Source: Gymnorhina tibicen | Lineage: Eukaryota; Chordata; Aves; Passeriformes; Artamidae | Reading direction: 5' to 3' | Length of the DNA stretch: 64,000 bases | Assembly (NCBI GenBank): GCA_013399875.1 | Contig: VXAZ01001836.1 | Span: 496,001 to 560,000, forward strand | Shown here: piece after piece, positions 35,306-47,513 of the stretch | How the letters are laid out: every line of letters begins with the position of its first letter | How positions within the stretch are numbered: position 1 is the first letter of the stretch | The notes under the pieces: generated by a model | Told to the model about the DNA's origin: nothing | The model's database searches: none | What the model saw: only the letters and a program-made list of their open reading frames with translations | Made by a program: the position numbers and the translations under genes

Positions 35306-37256
35306 GTGAGTAATGCTTCTTTCTCTTAGATTAATGTCTGCTGGTCATTTGAATGTGTATCAAGTTCTTAACAAAAAGTATTACAATAGCGTTAAATGTT
35401 CCAATACTACTAAATCTTCTAATGAGAGGGGTTGCTGGTGTTTCAAGGTAATGTTGAGGGATGAGGTTAGTCCCCTCCACCACACATAATAAGACCTCAT
35501 GTGGACAGGGGAGAGAAGAAGTGATCTGTGTCTGGTGAAGTCATGCATCAAGGTGAGCCCCTTTCTCCTCCCCTAGGTCAGGGGATGCTTGGTTCCAGCC
35601 CAGCATCTGCCTTAGACACACTAAGACTCACTAACTTCTCTTAAGGTACATCAATTTTGATGGAGCTAAGACAGAAGCGTAGCATGGTGGGATGATAGAG
35701 AATGAGCCTGAGCTACGTGAAGCAGAGCAGAAGCTGGAGCATAAGGCTGATATTGCTGATGGTGCTCTCATATCTGCTTCTGACTGCTCTCATGTTGCCT
35801 GCATGAGCATTTGTTAGGATTGCAATGCTGTTTTGATATCAATACAATGGCTGCCAGTTAACTAAAATGTGTTTTAAGAGGTAGTGGTACTGTAATAGCT
35901 TACAAAGGCTTTCCTTTTCAATACTACTGTCTTTGTTTCCTGTTGCTGCCCACTAGCCTGGTGTAGCCCTTGAATGTATTCATACAGTTTGTCTCACTGA
36001 TGGGAGGGGAGAAAGAAAGAACTAATTTTAAAATTTCTGGAGAGATTGTTGGACAGGAGAGGAATCCATTCAGTCCTGTGATTCAAATTTAAGAGTGTCA
36101 AAAATAATGGCATTATAAAAGACAATAAAAAGAGGTTTATTTGGTAGAGTAGAGGCAGAATAGGGGCCACTGGAAATCTTCTACTTTGCTCCTCACAAAT
36201 TTCTAAAAGGTAAATTTAGGAATCCTGCAAATGCTGGTTCTTTATTACTTTAAATAGTAAAAATTCTAAGCATGTGTGGTGGTAGGTTCTTGCCTACCTT
36301 ATCTCCTAGCTTAAAAAGTGCTGCAGTTCTTGATGTTCTGCCATGAGTGCATCTCTCTTAATATTTAACTTTCAGTCAGGAGTGTGCTTTTGAAATTAAC
36401 CTTCTGTTTGCCCTTACTTAGAACATTATGATTCTCATCATTTAGTAGTCTCTGTAGTACATTCTGATTCTCATCATGTGGTTATTGTCTGAGATGAGCT
36501 TAATTCATTTGGGATGAAAGTTTATTAAGATCTGTCCAGGAATTAATGTCCAGCTGCTGCTAGGCATTTAGTCGTGGGGGGGTCAGGCTATAGCTACTTT
36601 AAAATAAAACACTCCAAGTACCTGTAGCTTGGAACAGCTCAAATCTAGTCTTGTTATTCCCTATAATTTGCTAAAGAAGACAGCCTAGATCTTCCTTCTT
36701 CATTCTTAACTTATGCTAGGAGTGGAAAAAGAAGCAACTGCCGTGGTCAGGTTTTTTCTGATTCTGGTGTCTTTTTTAGAAAAGGGTTTTCATGTGAAAC
36801 CTTGTTAAAGAAAAAGGGTTCCAGAAGTTGCTTATAAAGTAATTTATGTTATTTTAGTATTTAAACCTTTAAAGTCTGTTAACCATGAATTAACTGAGTT
36901 CAAGTTCTAAGCACACTGTTCAAGCTGCACCTTTCTGTTTGGTTTGTTTTCGTCAGGTACTCTTGAGAGTAAGCTTAGCATTTTGGTAGCAAGTGTCCTG
37001 TAGCAAATTTCAAGGACATACAGGTGCAAGTGGATATGTCAACTGCCTATTTAAAACAGTCTCAGAGTAAAAGAAAAATAACTCAGCAGTGGGCATTACA
37101 CATGGGATATTATCGATAAGGCAAAAGAGATGAGACAGAAAAAAAAGATGTTTTCCACAGTTCGGGTTGTGTTTATAAATATGTATTTATTAATAATAAA
37201 ACCTGGGTTTTATTAATAAACAATAATAATCAATGTTAATGGTGCTGTTTCTGAAG

Positions 37257-37457
37257 GTTCAATCACCTCAAGCAGTCCCACTGCCCAGCCTGCTGAAGTG
37301 CTGTTGCAGGCTACTCCTCCGCACAGACGGGCTCGGTCTGCTGCATGGTCATACATATTTTTACCTGAAGAAGCTTGGTGTGACCTCACAATTCACCTTC
37401 CCGCAGCTGTGCTGCTCAAGGAGATCCACATCCAGCCTCACCTGGCCTCTCTGGCAA
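37257..37457 (+). CDS. BIRC6: BIRC6 exon e33: second beta-sandwich, first part
   Basis: Encodes GSITSSSPTAQPAEVLLQAT, PPHRRARSAAWSYIFLPEEA and WCDLTIHLPAAVLLKEIHIQ, ending PHLASLA. After a basic linker the pattern WSYIFLPEEAWCDLTIHLP, LLKEIHIQP looks like the opening strands of a jelly roll. Acceptor is gtttctgaag, donor GCAA|GTAAGT. It is frame-neutral (201 nt). It is clearly more GC-rich than the flanking introns. Intron 37458-38068 (611 nt): nothing seen. Confidence 0.95.
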
Positions 37458-38068
37458 GTAAGTAGATTCACTGATGTTGATGCCAGTTCAAAAATTTGAA
37501 GGTTGGGATTTGGAAACAATATAAAGAGTACAATCAGAGGAGCTAAAGCTGAGAGGTTGTTTGAGTAATGCCTGTAAAATAAGTTTGAAAAGCTTGCGAA
37601 TTCTGCTTTCCTTGAGAATGGAAGGCCCTGCCTCTGCTTGGTTTCTAGTGAGGTAGGTGTCATGTGGTGTTCATGTTAAACACATCAAAAAACTTTGCCC
37701 AGTGAGAAAGTGGTATTGGTCAAACATCTTCAGGCAAAATGCTTTTCTATGGTAGTTGGGAAAAAGCATGATATTTCCAGCTCTTATTGTTGTAGCCCTG
37801 ATAAGGAAACTGTTTTCAGTGACAGGACTTTTCTTCATTTAAAGTCTTTGAAATAAACTGTATATCCCATATATCAAAATGCTTGTGCATTTTAACAGGT
37901 ACCATTGCCCAGGTCAAGTCCTCCAGCTGCAGTTCTGTAGTAGTGTCTGCCTGAGATAATTTCAGTCACTTTGTTCGCTGAATGTTAAGTGTTGAACATG
38001 TATTGCTGTTGAAGACAAACTAGCACAGATTTTAAAATAGTGTTAAACCTTCTTATCTTACCCTGTAG

Positions 38069-38348
38069 CTTGCCCTTCATCAGTATCTGTTGAAATAAGC
38101 GCAGATGGTGTCAATATGTTACCTCTGTCAACTCCTGTTATCACGAGTGGTCTCACCTATATAAAAATCCAACTGGTAAAAGCTGAAGTTGCCTCAGCGG
38201 TCTGCCTTCGTCTCCATCGTCCTCGGGATGCCAGTACCCTGGGCCTCTCTCAGATCAAACTGTTAGGCCTCACAGCCTTTGGAAACACCTCCTCTGCCAC
38301 CGTCAATAATCCCTTCCTTCCCTCTGAGGATCAGGTCTCTAAAACCAG
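38069..38348 (+). CDS. BIRC6: BIRC6 exon e34: second beta-sandwich, rest
   Basis: Encodes TCPSSVSVEISADGVNMLPL, SGLTYIKIQLVKAEVASAVC, LRLHRPRDASTLGLSQIKLL and ends SEDQVSKT. Strand-turn-strand spacing and the final LSQIKLLGLTAFG resemble galactose-binding/F5-8C-like folds. This would be the second such module in BIRC6 (inference). Acceptor is taccctgtag, donor CCAG|GTAAGC with a split Ser codon. Intron 38349-40426 (2.1 kb) holds an A/C-rich tract and otherwise nothing recognised. Confidence 0.96.
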
Positions 38349-39971
38349 GTAAGCCTCCAGTGTCAGGGGACAGTTTGTGGCACTTCCTGGTTTAGGGTTT
38401 GGGTTTTTTATGGTGTTTTCTTCTGTGAGTCAGATCTTTCAGTAGCAAACGGTTCCCCTTTTTTTTTTTCCCAATATGAAGGGAAATATAAGCAGTACTT
38501 CTCACTTCTTTAGTAGCATGCTTAGTCTGCATATGTAAAGGGAGTGTTTTGTATCTGCAATGGCGAGAGAATACAAAGCATAGGAAAGCATTTAGAGTTG
38601 CATTTTGTGTTTTTAATGGGTAGGCGGTTGTCTGAAAAAATGGAGTGCCAAAATACTTCTTATCCTTACAGAAGTCAACGGAGTTACATAAGTATTGGAG
38701 CAGGAGTGGAAATAGAACAATGGAATGTTTTGTGGAAGTCATATCTAATACTGCTGTTTGCAAACATTTCAGAAATAGGAGCTGAGTGTTATGATTCTGG
38801 CGTATCAGCAAGATTTCTTTTCAAAAGCTTTTATTTAGTTAGGTGGCATGTTGAGTTTCTTACTCATTTTAAAAACAGAAATAAATGAACGCGTAAGGAT
38901 TTTTTTTTAAGTGTCAGAGTTTTCCATCTTTGAATTTAATTTACTGGATGGATTTTTGAGATTTTCTCTTCTTAAATTTAGCTTACTAAATTGTAAAAAC
39001 TCTTTAAATATTTCATCTTTGGACCTTAATGTTTATAAATTTGAAGAGAGCATGGGAAAGTTTTAAAAACTTTTGTTTTGCAGGGAAAAATTTTGAGAGC
39101 ATAAGTAAATTTAGAGAACATGAATACTCTCAGTATATATTTAATAAAAATGGTAAAACTAAAATTGGTCTTTGCTCTTGAATAGCAGTGAAGAAAATTA
39201 TTATAGCCAAATTATACTATATTTTTACTTCAGAAAAGGTTATAATAAAGTCACACAAGAATAATCAGTATCTAAAGAAAGAAGGTGAGTGTATGTTCCT
39301 CATTTCTTGAAATGTTTTATTGTAGCTTTTAGCTTAATGTTTTAAGTATCTCAATAAAATAATGATAGTAATGTGACAGATATAATCAGTGAAGTTGCAT
39401 AAATTTTTTTTAGACATAACAGAACTTGCTCTCTTGTAACTGATGAATCCAATTGATTTAGAAGTAAATGTATCCTAAAATAAAATTGTAAGCTCAATTT
39501 AAGATCTATATGCGAGTTTGCATTTTTTTAAACTGTGATAAAGGTTAGCTGTGGAAGTAAGTTAACCTGCTAGTATAGAACTTGTCAGTGAAAGATGCCA
39601 TTTATTTCATATACAGCTTAGATTGCCATCTTGTCCACGATGCTAGTTTAAATGGTATTGTGGTGTATTTTATAAATAAAGTCTGATTGATTTGTTTCCA
39701 AATTGATTTAATTGCAGTAGGTTTACTTATCAGGATTTGTTATTAAAAGGACTTCTGAATCATTTTGTCAAAGAATGAGAGACATGAGGGAAATGTAGTA
39801 GCTAACATGTTTTTAATTTATGTGCTTTTTTTGCAATTTAGATCAGGTTCCCTAAAGTTCACTGTAGTTTATTGTGAATTTGTATGATCCTAGAAGTTTG
39901 TAATGTCAGGGAAGTTGTGCAGGTGTATAATTTTAATGCCAACTACTGTTGCACCTTTACTCCTTTTGATG

Positions 39972-40070
39972 TAAAAAACACAACACACAAGCAAACAAAA
40001 CCCAACAAAGAAAAACAAAAAAACCCAACAACCAATAAAACCCAAACCCACCCCACACCCATCCCCCTAC
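39972..40070. repeat. A/C-rich low-complexity tract
   Basis: About 100 nt dominated by AACA, AACCC and CACC words and nearly free of G, in intron 38349-40426. It is the same type as the tract at 5911-5976. Confidence 0.75.
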
Positions 40071-40426
40071 ATAAACACCTTCCCTTTCATCCTTCCCTCA
40101 GCAGGTTGGCCCTATTGGAAGAAATAGTCACGTGAATTGAGAAATCTTGAGAAACTTTAGTAATAAAACTTGCAGGCTCTTAACTCTTCCTACCCACAGA
40201 CCCTGCCTTCCTTACAATCTTAATACGATTGCAACAGCATTACTAATGTATATTACATTGTGGTCTTAAATGGAATCATTTGCTTTGCTCTGATGATGTT
40301 TGATCATGTCACAGAAGTTTTCTGCAGTACTTGTCCTATAATCTAATACAGGTAGTTGTGCTACAGACGAAAAATAATGTAATAAGAAAATAATACATTA
40401 GCTCATTTTTCTGTTTTCCTTTTCAG

Positions 40427-40683
40427 TATTGGATGGTTAAGATTATTGCACCACTGCCTCACTCACATAAGTGATTTGGAAGGAATGATGGCTAGTGCTG
40501 CAGCACCCACTGCTAATCTGTTGCAGACGTGTGCTGCTTTGCTAATGTCCCCTTACTGTGGGATGCATTCTCCAAACATTGAGGCCGTGCTTGTGAAAAT
40601 AGGGCTTCAGTCCACCAGAATTGGCCTAAAATTGATTGACATTCTTCTAAGAAACTGCTCGGCATCAGGGAGTGATCCTGCAG
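40427..40683 (+). CDS. BIRC6: BIRC6 exon e35
   Basis: Encodes SIGWLRLLHHCLTHISDLEG, MMASAAAPTANLLQTCAALL, SPYCGMHSPNIEAVLVKIGL and GLKLIDILLRNCSASGSDPA. Return to helical scaffold. Acceptor is ttccttttcag, donor CAG|GTGAGT. Intron 40684-41848 (1.2 kb): nothing recognised. Confidence 0.96.
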
Positions 40684-41848
40684 GTGAGTGCAGTGTTTTT
40701 CTTTTCAGTTGTTGCTTAAAACCATTGCTTGTATAAAAGTACAAATACAGTATATTTGCATGTTGCTTTCTGATTCTGAATCTGGGTTGCCAGAACTTGC
40801 CATTGTGCTTTGGTGGGCTTCTAAGTATCACAGTCTTTGTATGTGGGTAGTCCTACAACAGTAAAGCAGTGCAACCAGAGTTGTTTGGTTTTTCATAATT
40901 AGGTGAGTGTTTTGAAGACACGGAGTAGGCCAAACCCCAACAACAGTGTATCCTAAATGCCTCTTACTTTACATACTATGTCCAGATGTTTTAAAATAAA
41001 GAGTACTGCCACAAGTACTGCTAAGTAAAACTAATGCAGCAGAATTTGGGCAACAGTAGTCTGTACGACAGTATGAATTCTGAATGGCACTAAGCATTGA
41101 AAATATTTTTGTTTGGAGGTACATTAACGAAGATACAACTACATTCTGTGTCCCACAGTGAAATTTTGCAGAAGCTGTTCTGTTAATGCACTGGGGGATT
41201 TGTATTTATGGTTTCATACCACTTTGCTGTTTTGTAGCTTTTAAATGAAAGAAAACAATTTCATTCTTTTCCTGTTTTGAGGCTGAAACAGAAAACACTT
41301 TTTAAAAATTGGCTTCCATGACTTCTTTTACATGAGTTAGTGTTTCAGTGTAGACTGCTCTGTTTTGCTGGAACGTTGTTAGATAGGGAGAGTACTTTCT
41401 GTCAGGGCAGAGGATGAAGCTGAATAGGGAATAATCTGTGAAAATCTTCAGCTCTAATCCCATTGATGGAAATTAGAGTTAAATAAGCTTTCATTTTGAA
41501 ATAAGTGTTTGCTTCTGTGAAGCAAGAGGTTTAACAGCTCTATTGGAATCAGTCATGTCTTTTTGGAATATGTTGAAGAAAGCCGTCCTATGTAAACCTC
41601 TAATTCCTCTATTCATCTGATGAATGTTGTAATGGCTTTTCCTTTCATAGTAAGGTTGAACATTGAACATACAAAATGCACAGTTTTGAGACAGTGGTGT
41701 GAATAAGAATTTCATCCTTATGTTAATGGCAAAACTTAATTCAATGTTAATATTACAATTCTGTAATAATGTCATTAGTACACTTAAAAAATACGTATGT
41801 AAGTACTTCTATTATTTCCCCTCCCCTTTTTTTTTTGAATGCGGCAAG

Positions 41849-41957
41849 ATCTGAATAGCCCTTTACTGTTTGGAAGATTAAATGGTCTCTCTTCTGACTC
41901 CACAATAGACATTCTTTATCAGCTTGGAACAACTCAAGACCCTGGAACAAAAGATAG
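41849..41957 (+). CDS. BIRC6: BIRC6 exon e36
   Basis: Encodes DLNSPLLFGRLNGLSSDSTI and DILYQLGTTQDPGTKD. The acceptor is unusual: a strong pyrimidine run ends 12 nt before the AG (gaatgcggcaag). Donor is ATAG|GTAATG. No Met. Intron 41958-42458 (501 nt): nothing seen. Confidence 0.94.
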
Positions 41958-42458
41958 GTAATGTTATTTGGGTTGTCATGTGGAAGCATATACAAAAAAT
42001 AATCTGCTAAACGGTGGCTTGATATTAGTTCACAAAACCAAACGTTTTTGAAATCTGATTATGAGATAGCATGGAAGTGCAGAAATCTGAAAAAGCTTTC
42101 CAGCTTTCTGTCCTAGCTCTTTGCATCCTTTCCAGGGAATGCTGTCCCTCTTTTTCTGCTCTTATAAATGTGATGAAACTTTGGTTTTCAACTGACTTTT
42201 CTCTCAAATACTCAGAACTCAGATACCTGCTATATTTTCTTTTTCCGTAGAAGGTTCACATTTGGCTGTCCAAGATAAATTTTTTAAATTAGTTTTTTGC
42301 CCTGATCTAAGTCTTGAGAAAACAGAGCTTGAGCTCACTCTTGAACTTTACTTCCAAGGAAGAGATGTGTAAATTGGATTACAAAAAAACAGCAAGCTAA
42401 TTTGGTTCTGAGTGTTTCTTTGATCCTTTGTAATGTGCAACATCATCTTGTCTTACAG

Positions 42459-42680
42459 AATTCAAGCATTGCTGAAATGGGTCAGTGATTCTGCAAGAGT
42501 TGCAGCTATGAAAAAAAGTGGCCGAGTCAGCTACATTTGCCCCAATAGCTCAACCAGAGAGTATGGGCTTCTGATGCCATCTCCTTCCCACTTGCATTGC
42601 GTAGCAGCAATTCTGTGGCATAGTTACGAACTGCTCGTTGAATACGATCTGCCAGCATTGCTGGACAGGGAGCTCTTTGA
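42459..42680 (+). CDS. BIRC6: BIRC6 exon e37
   Basis: Encodes RIQALLKWVSDSARVAAMKK, SGRVSYICPNSSTREYGLLM and LWHSYELLVEYDLPALLDRE, ending LF plus GA of a Glu codon. Acceptor is tcttacag, donor TTTGA|GTAAGT. Frame-neutral (222 nt). Intron 42681-45681 (3.0 kb): AT-rich, no gene or transposon recognised. Confidence 0.96.
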
Positions 42681-45600
42681 GTAAGTAAAGCAAAGTTTTG
42701 CACTGCGTGATTTTTATAACTGAACTGTTTTGTTCACTGAAATAATACAGCTTGAAGGGCACTTATTGTGAAATAGTAGTGGAAAGTGACATCCCTGAAG
42801 CTAATTGATAGAGCGGATACCTAATGATATCCAAACAGGTAGTTCTGTAGTTCTAAACTCAAAGCTGCCTTTCACATATTCCAGGTATAATTGTGTTTAA
42901 AGACCCAAAAATCTGAAATGAAACAGCACATCCATATATATACTTGCATATATGTGAAAGGTAAGCTGGTTCATGGTTTTGTTCATGAGGTCTTTTAATG
43001 GACTGTTCTTGCTGAAATTGTTTGTAGTAATTTTCACAGTACTTCTAAGTGATCTTCATTAGGATGCTGTTATAGAAGCATTATCTTATTTGTCAAAGTA
43101 TCCAATATCTGTAACTGGTAGCTGAGAGGTAGGAAGGGGGAGATGTTTTCTTGGAGTTTCCACTTCTGTTCTGGCCAGTCTGATCTAAAAGAAATGAAGG
43201 CACAAAATCTGGAGTGGATCTTAAACTATGAATTTGCTTCATTTTGGTGCATTCTAAAGAGAAGTTCACCCTAAACACCGAATGTATACTCACAGTGACT
43301 CACAAAGTGGAAATATATGATCTAATATTTGCAATTTATGTTGCTTAACTATGTCTTCTGTTTAAACAAAACAAAAAAAAAAGAGGAGACACATAACTTT
43401 GTTTCACTTGTTTTATAGAAATATGGCTGTTAAATTACTGTATCTAGCATTAGTCAAGCATCTTTGATTTGTACTGTTGAATACAAAAGCAGTTAATGAA
43501 GGGATCTTTGCACATGGTTTTGTTGTTGTTCGTAGGAAACCTTCATATTTTTCCACGACCAGTCTCCTTTAGGCATAGTCAAACATTCAAACACCAGCAA
43601 GCATATAAATTATGGTTACAGATACAAGCATGTGGAGCTCTTCCATATGTGCAGCATTATGGTCTTTAGATACATGACTACAAGTAAGACAATTTCCAAA
43701 GACACTTCAGTGATACTGTGATATGGATAATTTTTAATTCAAAATGAGCTTGTTCATCTTGGGAATCAGTTTAAGGATTTTAAATTGATGGTCAATTAGT
43801 CCTTTTAGCAATACACTTTAACAGAAATACATTTTCAGGATACATTTTAACATTTGAAAAGGAAAAGCTCTAATAAAAATGAACTTTCTAAAATGCACAG
43901 CCCAATTAGATTTATATAAAAGTGGGTTTCACATCTCAGTTCCTGTCTTTTGGAGGATAGTGTGTTGTTTTCATCACAGGGAAAAATGATAGAATACTAA
44001 TAAAACTTCTGTACCTAGTCTGAGTATGCATGTTGTAATATAGCCCTGTTCCCCTACCTCCTGCCAGATATAAAGCTATAGCTCATATTAGCCACCATCT
44101 GGAGCAAAGTATAAAATATATTCTTTAATAAATATAAAAGCATTTTTATTAGTTATATGGGTAAATAATTTTTCTATTAAAAATAACTTTTCATGTGTAT
44201 TCTTAATCTTCTTTGATATTGTAACTTTTGAAATATTGTAATGGATTCTAGCTATAACTCCAAGTTTCTCCTTCATGTGATAAATCACTTTTTTCTTGGA
44301 AATATTTTCCCATCATCCGCATTTTCCATTGCAGTATTTTTGCTTTGGCCAATGGATGCTAATCCCTGAGTTATTTTTAAATATGTATATAGAAAAAACC
44401 CTTATTTTTCTTAGAGGATGAGCTCATCCAGAAGATTTTGGCATTTGGATTGTGTTAATATACAGTTGGAGAAGAGTTTAAGTGTAGCTTTATTATATGT
44501 GGACTTTTCAAAATTGTGACTGTCTTTCCAGAGTTGTAGATCATTTATTCATTGAGATGAGTTTTCTGTTGGTGAGGGGCTTTATCAACCATTGTCTTGA
44601 CTGGTGATAAATCCAACTTTTGGTTAGACCCAGAGAGGTCCTTGAGTTCCTAGAGTGCCCTTAGACCAAACATAGGATAACATTTCCATCCAGAAGAGGG
44701 AAAAACCATCCTTGCCTTCAAATGGGAACGTAATATATGAGGATACATCCAAACTTAATTTAAAAACCTGGCGTTGAATGGCATGAAGTGCGTGTTCACC
44801 TCTGTATGTAAATGTTAAGATAATGTAACATCTGTGGTGTCAAGGTGCTGTGAATGCAGTTTGGAAAACTGGCTCTTTTTTTTAAATACTTCACATACTC
44901 TGAACAAGTCTGTGTGAAGAAATGATAATTTTACTTTACAAGTACCCCTTCTGAAATTGAAGCTGAATAACAGGAGCTAAATTAGCTTCTGCACTCATAT
45001 GCCTTGGATTAGCATTCAGGCAGATAGTGCTTGGATCTTGAGGTCAAAGGTAGGTGGGATTTTAGAATCACTGAGGAATAATTCTGTTGTTAATTTGTGT
45101 CCTAAATTTAGGTCAAGTAAGGATAGCAAGGGTAGTGTTGTTCAACCAACAAGATTGTTGCTGCTTTCATTTTTTTGCAGCATCTTTAGGAAGATGCCTA
45201 ATAAGGGATATTTTAAAAAATTTTGAAACATGTTAAAATACTTTCAGTTCTTACAAAGAATTGAGACCTTCATGTAAATGAGCCTATGTACACATGAGTG
45301 TGACCCTAATAGCTGTAGCTTGGAGAATTGACAGCACAAAGAGGTTACAGTTGGTTAAAAATGGATAAGATGTATGACAACTGTCAAAAGAGGGAAATTT
45401 GGTTTTTGTGTGCAGCGTGCCAGAAAAGTTGGTTTATATCTATTTAAAATACAGTCTGGTGAATGAAATTTAAGCGTACAGTTGAGAAATGCCTTTTGGG
45501 TAATCAGCATCCTGCTGATACTGTGATCCAAAAGAAGCTTCTGAGTTCAGCACAGAGTGTTTTACAGCAGCTTCTACAATAGTAAATTATGAATGTGCAA

Positions 45601-45681
45601 GAATGTTGTTATGAACCAATGATAAAAAAGGGGGAAATGAGTGGTAAAGTATGTGTTGATATGATTTTCTGTCTTCTACAG

Positions 45682-46462
45682 GTCACTGTTTAACTGGTCC
45701 ATGTCTCTTCCCTGCAACATGGTTTTGAAGAAAGCTGTTGATAGTTTGCTTTGTTCCATGTGCCACATCCATCCAAATTATTTTTCCTTGCTGATGGGAT
45801 GGATGGGTATCACTCCTCCTCCAATGCAGTGTCAACACAGACTGTCTATGACCGATGACAGCAAAAAGCAGGATCTTAGTTCATCTTTGACAGACGACTC
45901 TAAAAATGCACAAGCCCCTCTTGCACTAACAGAGTCTCACCTGGCTACTCTTGCTGCCTCATCTCAGTCTCCTGAAGCTATCAAGCAGTTACTGGACTCA
46001 GGTTTGCCTTCACTGCTTGTAAGAAGTCTTGCTAGCTTTTGCTTTAACCACACTTCTAGCTCCGACTGCACTGCACAATCAGTGGATATCACCCAGGAGA
46101 GGCTCAGGAGGCATCATGTTCCACAGCACTTTAATAAAATGCCCATCACGGCAGACCTGGTTGCTCCTGTTCTCAGGTTTCTGACAGAAGTTGGCAACAG
46201 CCACATGATGAAGGATTGGTTGGGTGGCTCTGAAGTCAATCCGTTGTGGACAGCACTTTTATTCCTGTTGTGCCATTCTGGTGCTACCTCTGGAGGACAC
46301 AATATGACAGCGCAACAGACCAGTGCAAGATCCAGCTTGCTTTCTTCAACTGTAACCACAGGATTGACCACTCAGCAGCGGACAGCAATTGAAAATGCAA
46401 CAGTTGCTTTCTTCCTACAGTGCATCTCTTGCCATCCTAATAACCAGAGACTTATGGCACAG
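45682..46462 (+). CDS. BIRC6: BIRC6 exon e38 (781 nt, largest)
   Basis: Encodes ESLFNWSMSLPCNMVLKKAV, NYFSLLMGWMGITPPPMQCQ and then a polar stretch in which TDDSK occurs twice (SMTDDSKKQ and SLTDDSKNA). It continues to GLPSLLVRSLASFCFNHTSS, ITADLVAPVLRFLTEVGNSH, EVNPLWTALLFLLCHSGATS and CISCHPNNQRLMAQ. I believe this includes the region Pfam names for BIRC6 itself (PF12356), but the limits are from memory. Helical scaffold with one disordered loop. Acceptor is gtcttctacag, donor CAG|GTGAGA, codon boundary at the end. Intron 46463-47369 (907 nt): nothing recognised. Confidence 0.97.
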
Positions 46463-47369
46463 GTGAGAGAAAAAAATAATAATCTTTTCATTTATTAATA
46501 GCTACAGCTAACTTTGAAAATTTTCTAGGTTTTTTTACCTTTCTTTATAATAACTTGGGTTTTTGTAAGCTGTTATTGAATGGAAAAATTTTATATTAAA
46601 ATTGTTAGCTTGTTGGTCTGAGTCTGAGACGTATAAAAATGTTTTGGCATGGCCGTCCAGTTCTGTGTAAAGATTTGTATTCCTCTTGGTTTAGAGGAAT
46701 AAACTTCAGGCCAAACTCCAAAAGACTGTTCAGTTGGATTGGGCTAAGTGTTTGTGAAATGGAATTTGAACATCGAGCTTCGTACACATATTTACTATTC
46801 GTAACCTAAGGAGATTTCCTGGGAAGTTCGCTTGTGCAACCTGTGTCCAAGGAAGTACAGGGTATTGCAGAATATGGCTTTGCATTTGGCATTCTAGAGC
46901 AGATTCAGCTATCTTCCTCACATTCATTAACCTTGCAGACCTAGCTGAATACAAGTATAATGAAAAAAAGGCTTTTCAGAATTAAGAACGATGATGCCCT
47001 AGGAAGTAGAGTGAAAAATTGAGTCAGTTCTCTGTTAAAGGTTGGGAGTAATAGTGCATTATGCAGTGGGAAATGTTTGCTGTAGGGATTCAGAAGCTGG
47101 TTTTATAACTACTTGATTTTCAGTTTTTTGTCTTTCAGAGAAATCTACATCTTTACAATTACTTTGATGATGTTGTCGGTGTTTTAAACTTTTATATTAA
47201 GAGCCTTATTTGCTGCAGATATTTTTTGCAGTGGTGCTCATTTCTGAGCTGGTTTGTGTAATAACTGGAAGTGGATCTCAGGCACTGCCTACTTATGGCT
47301 GTGTAGAGCTATATTTTAGAGACCTAAATATAGAAATATTTTAAATCTGATATCATTTTGCATTCTCAG

Positions 47370-47513
47370 GTTCTCTGTGAATTGTTCCAGTCCTCTCCTC
47401 AGCGTGGCAACCTCCCAACGTCTGGAAATATTTCAGGATTTATTAGGAGACTTTTTTTGCAGCTGATGCTAGAGGATGAGAAAGTGACTTTGTTTCTTCA
47501 GTCTCCTTGTCCA
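47370..47513 (+). CDS. BIRC6: BIRC6 exon e39
   Basis: Forty-eight whole codons encode VLCELFQSSPQRGNLPTSGN, ISGFIRRLFLQLMLEDEKVT and LFLQSPCP. Acceptor is ttgcattctcag, donor CCA|GTAAGA. It ends the scaffold before the ubiquitin-like region. Intron 47514-49213 (1.7 kb): AT-rich, nothing recognised. Confidence 0.96.

Noticed and set aside
36421..36480. Possible CRISPR-like or structured direct repeat (two 19-nt near copies)
   Set aside because: Only two imperfect copies in a vertebrate intron; it is a simple local duplication at most.
37201..37256. Start of e33 at an upstream in-frame Met
   Set aside because: The phase-1 acceptor at 37256 joins Gly from e32 exactly; the upstream residues are intron translation.
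38392..38811. 139-codon open frame on the minus strand
   Set aside because: It lies wholly in a BIRC6 intron, starts and ends in low-complexity Lys/His-rich sequence, matches no family I know, and has no splice or promoter context.
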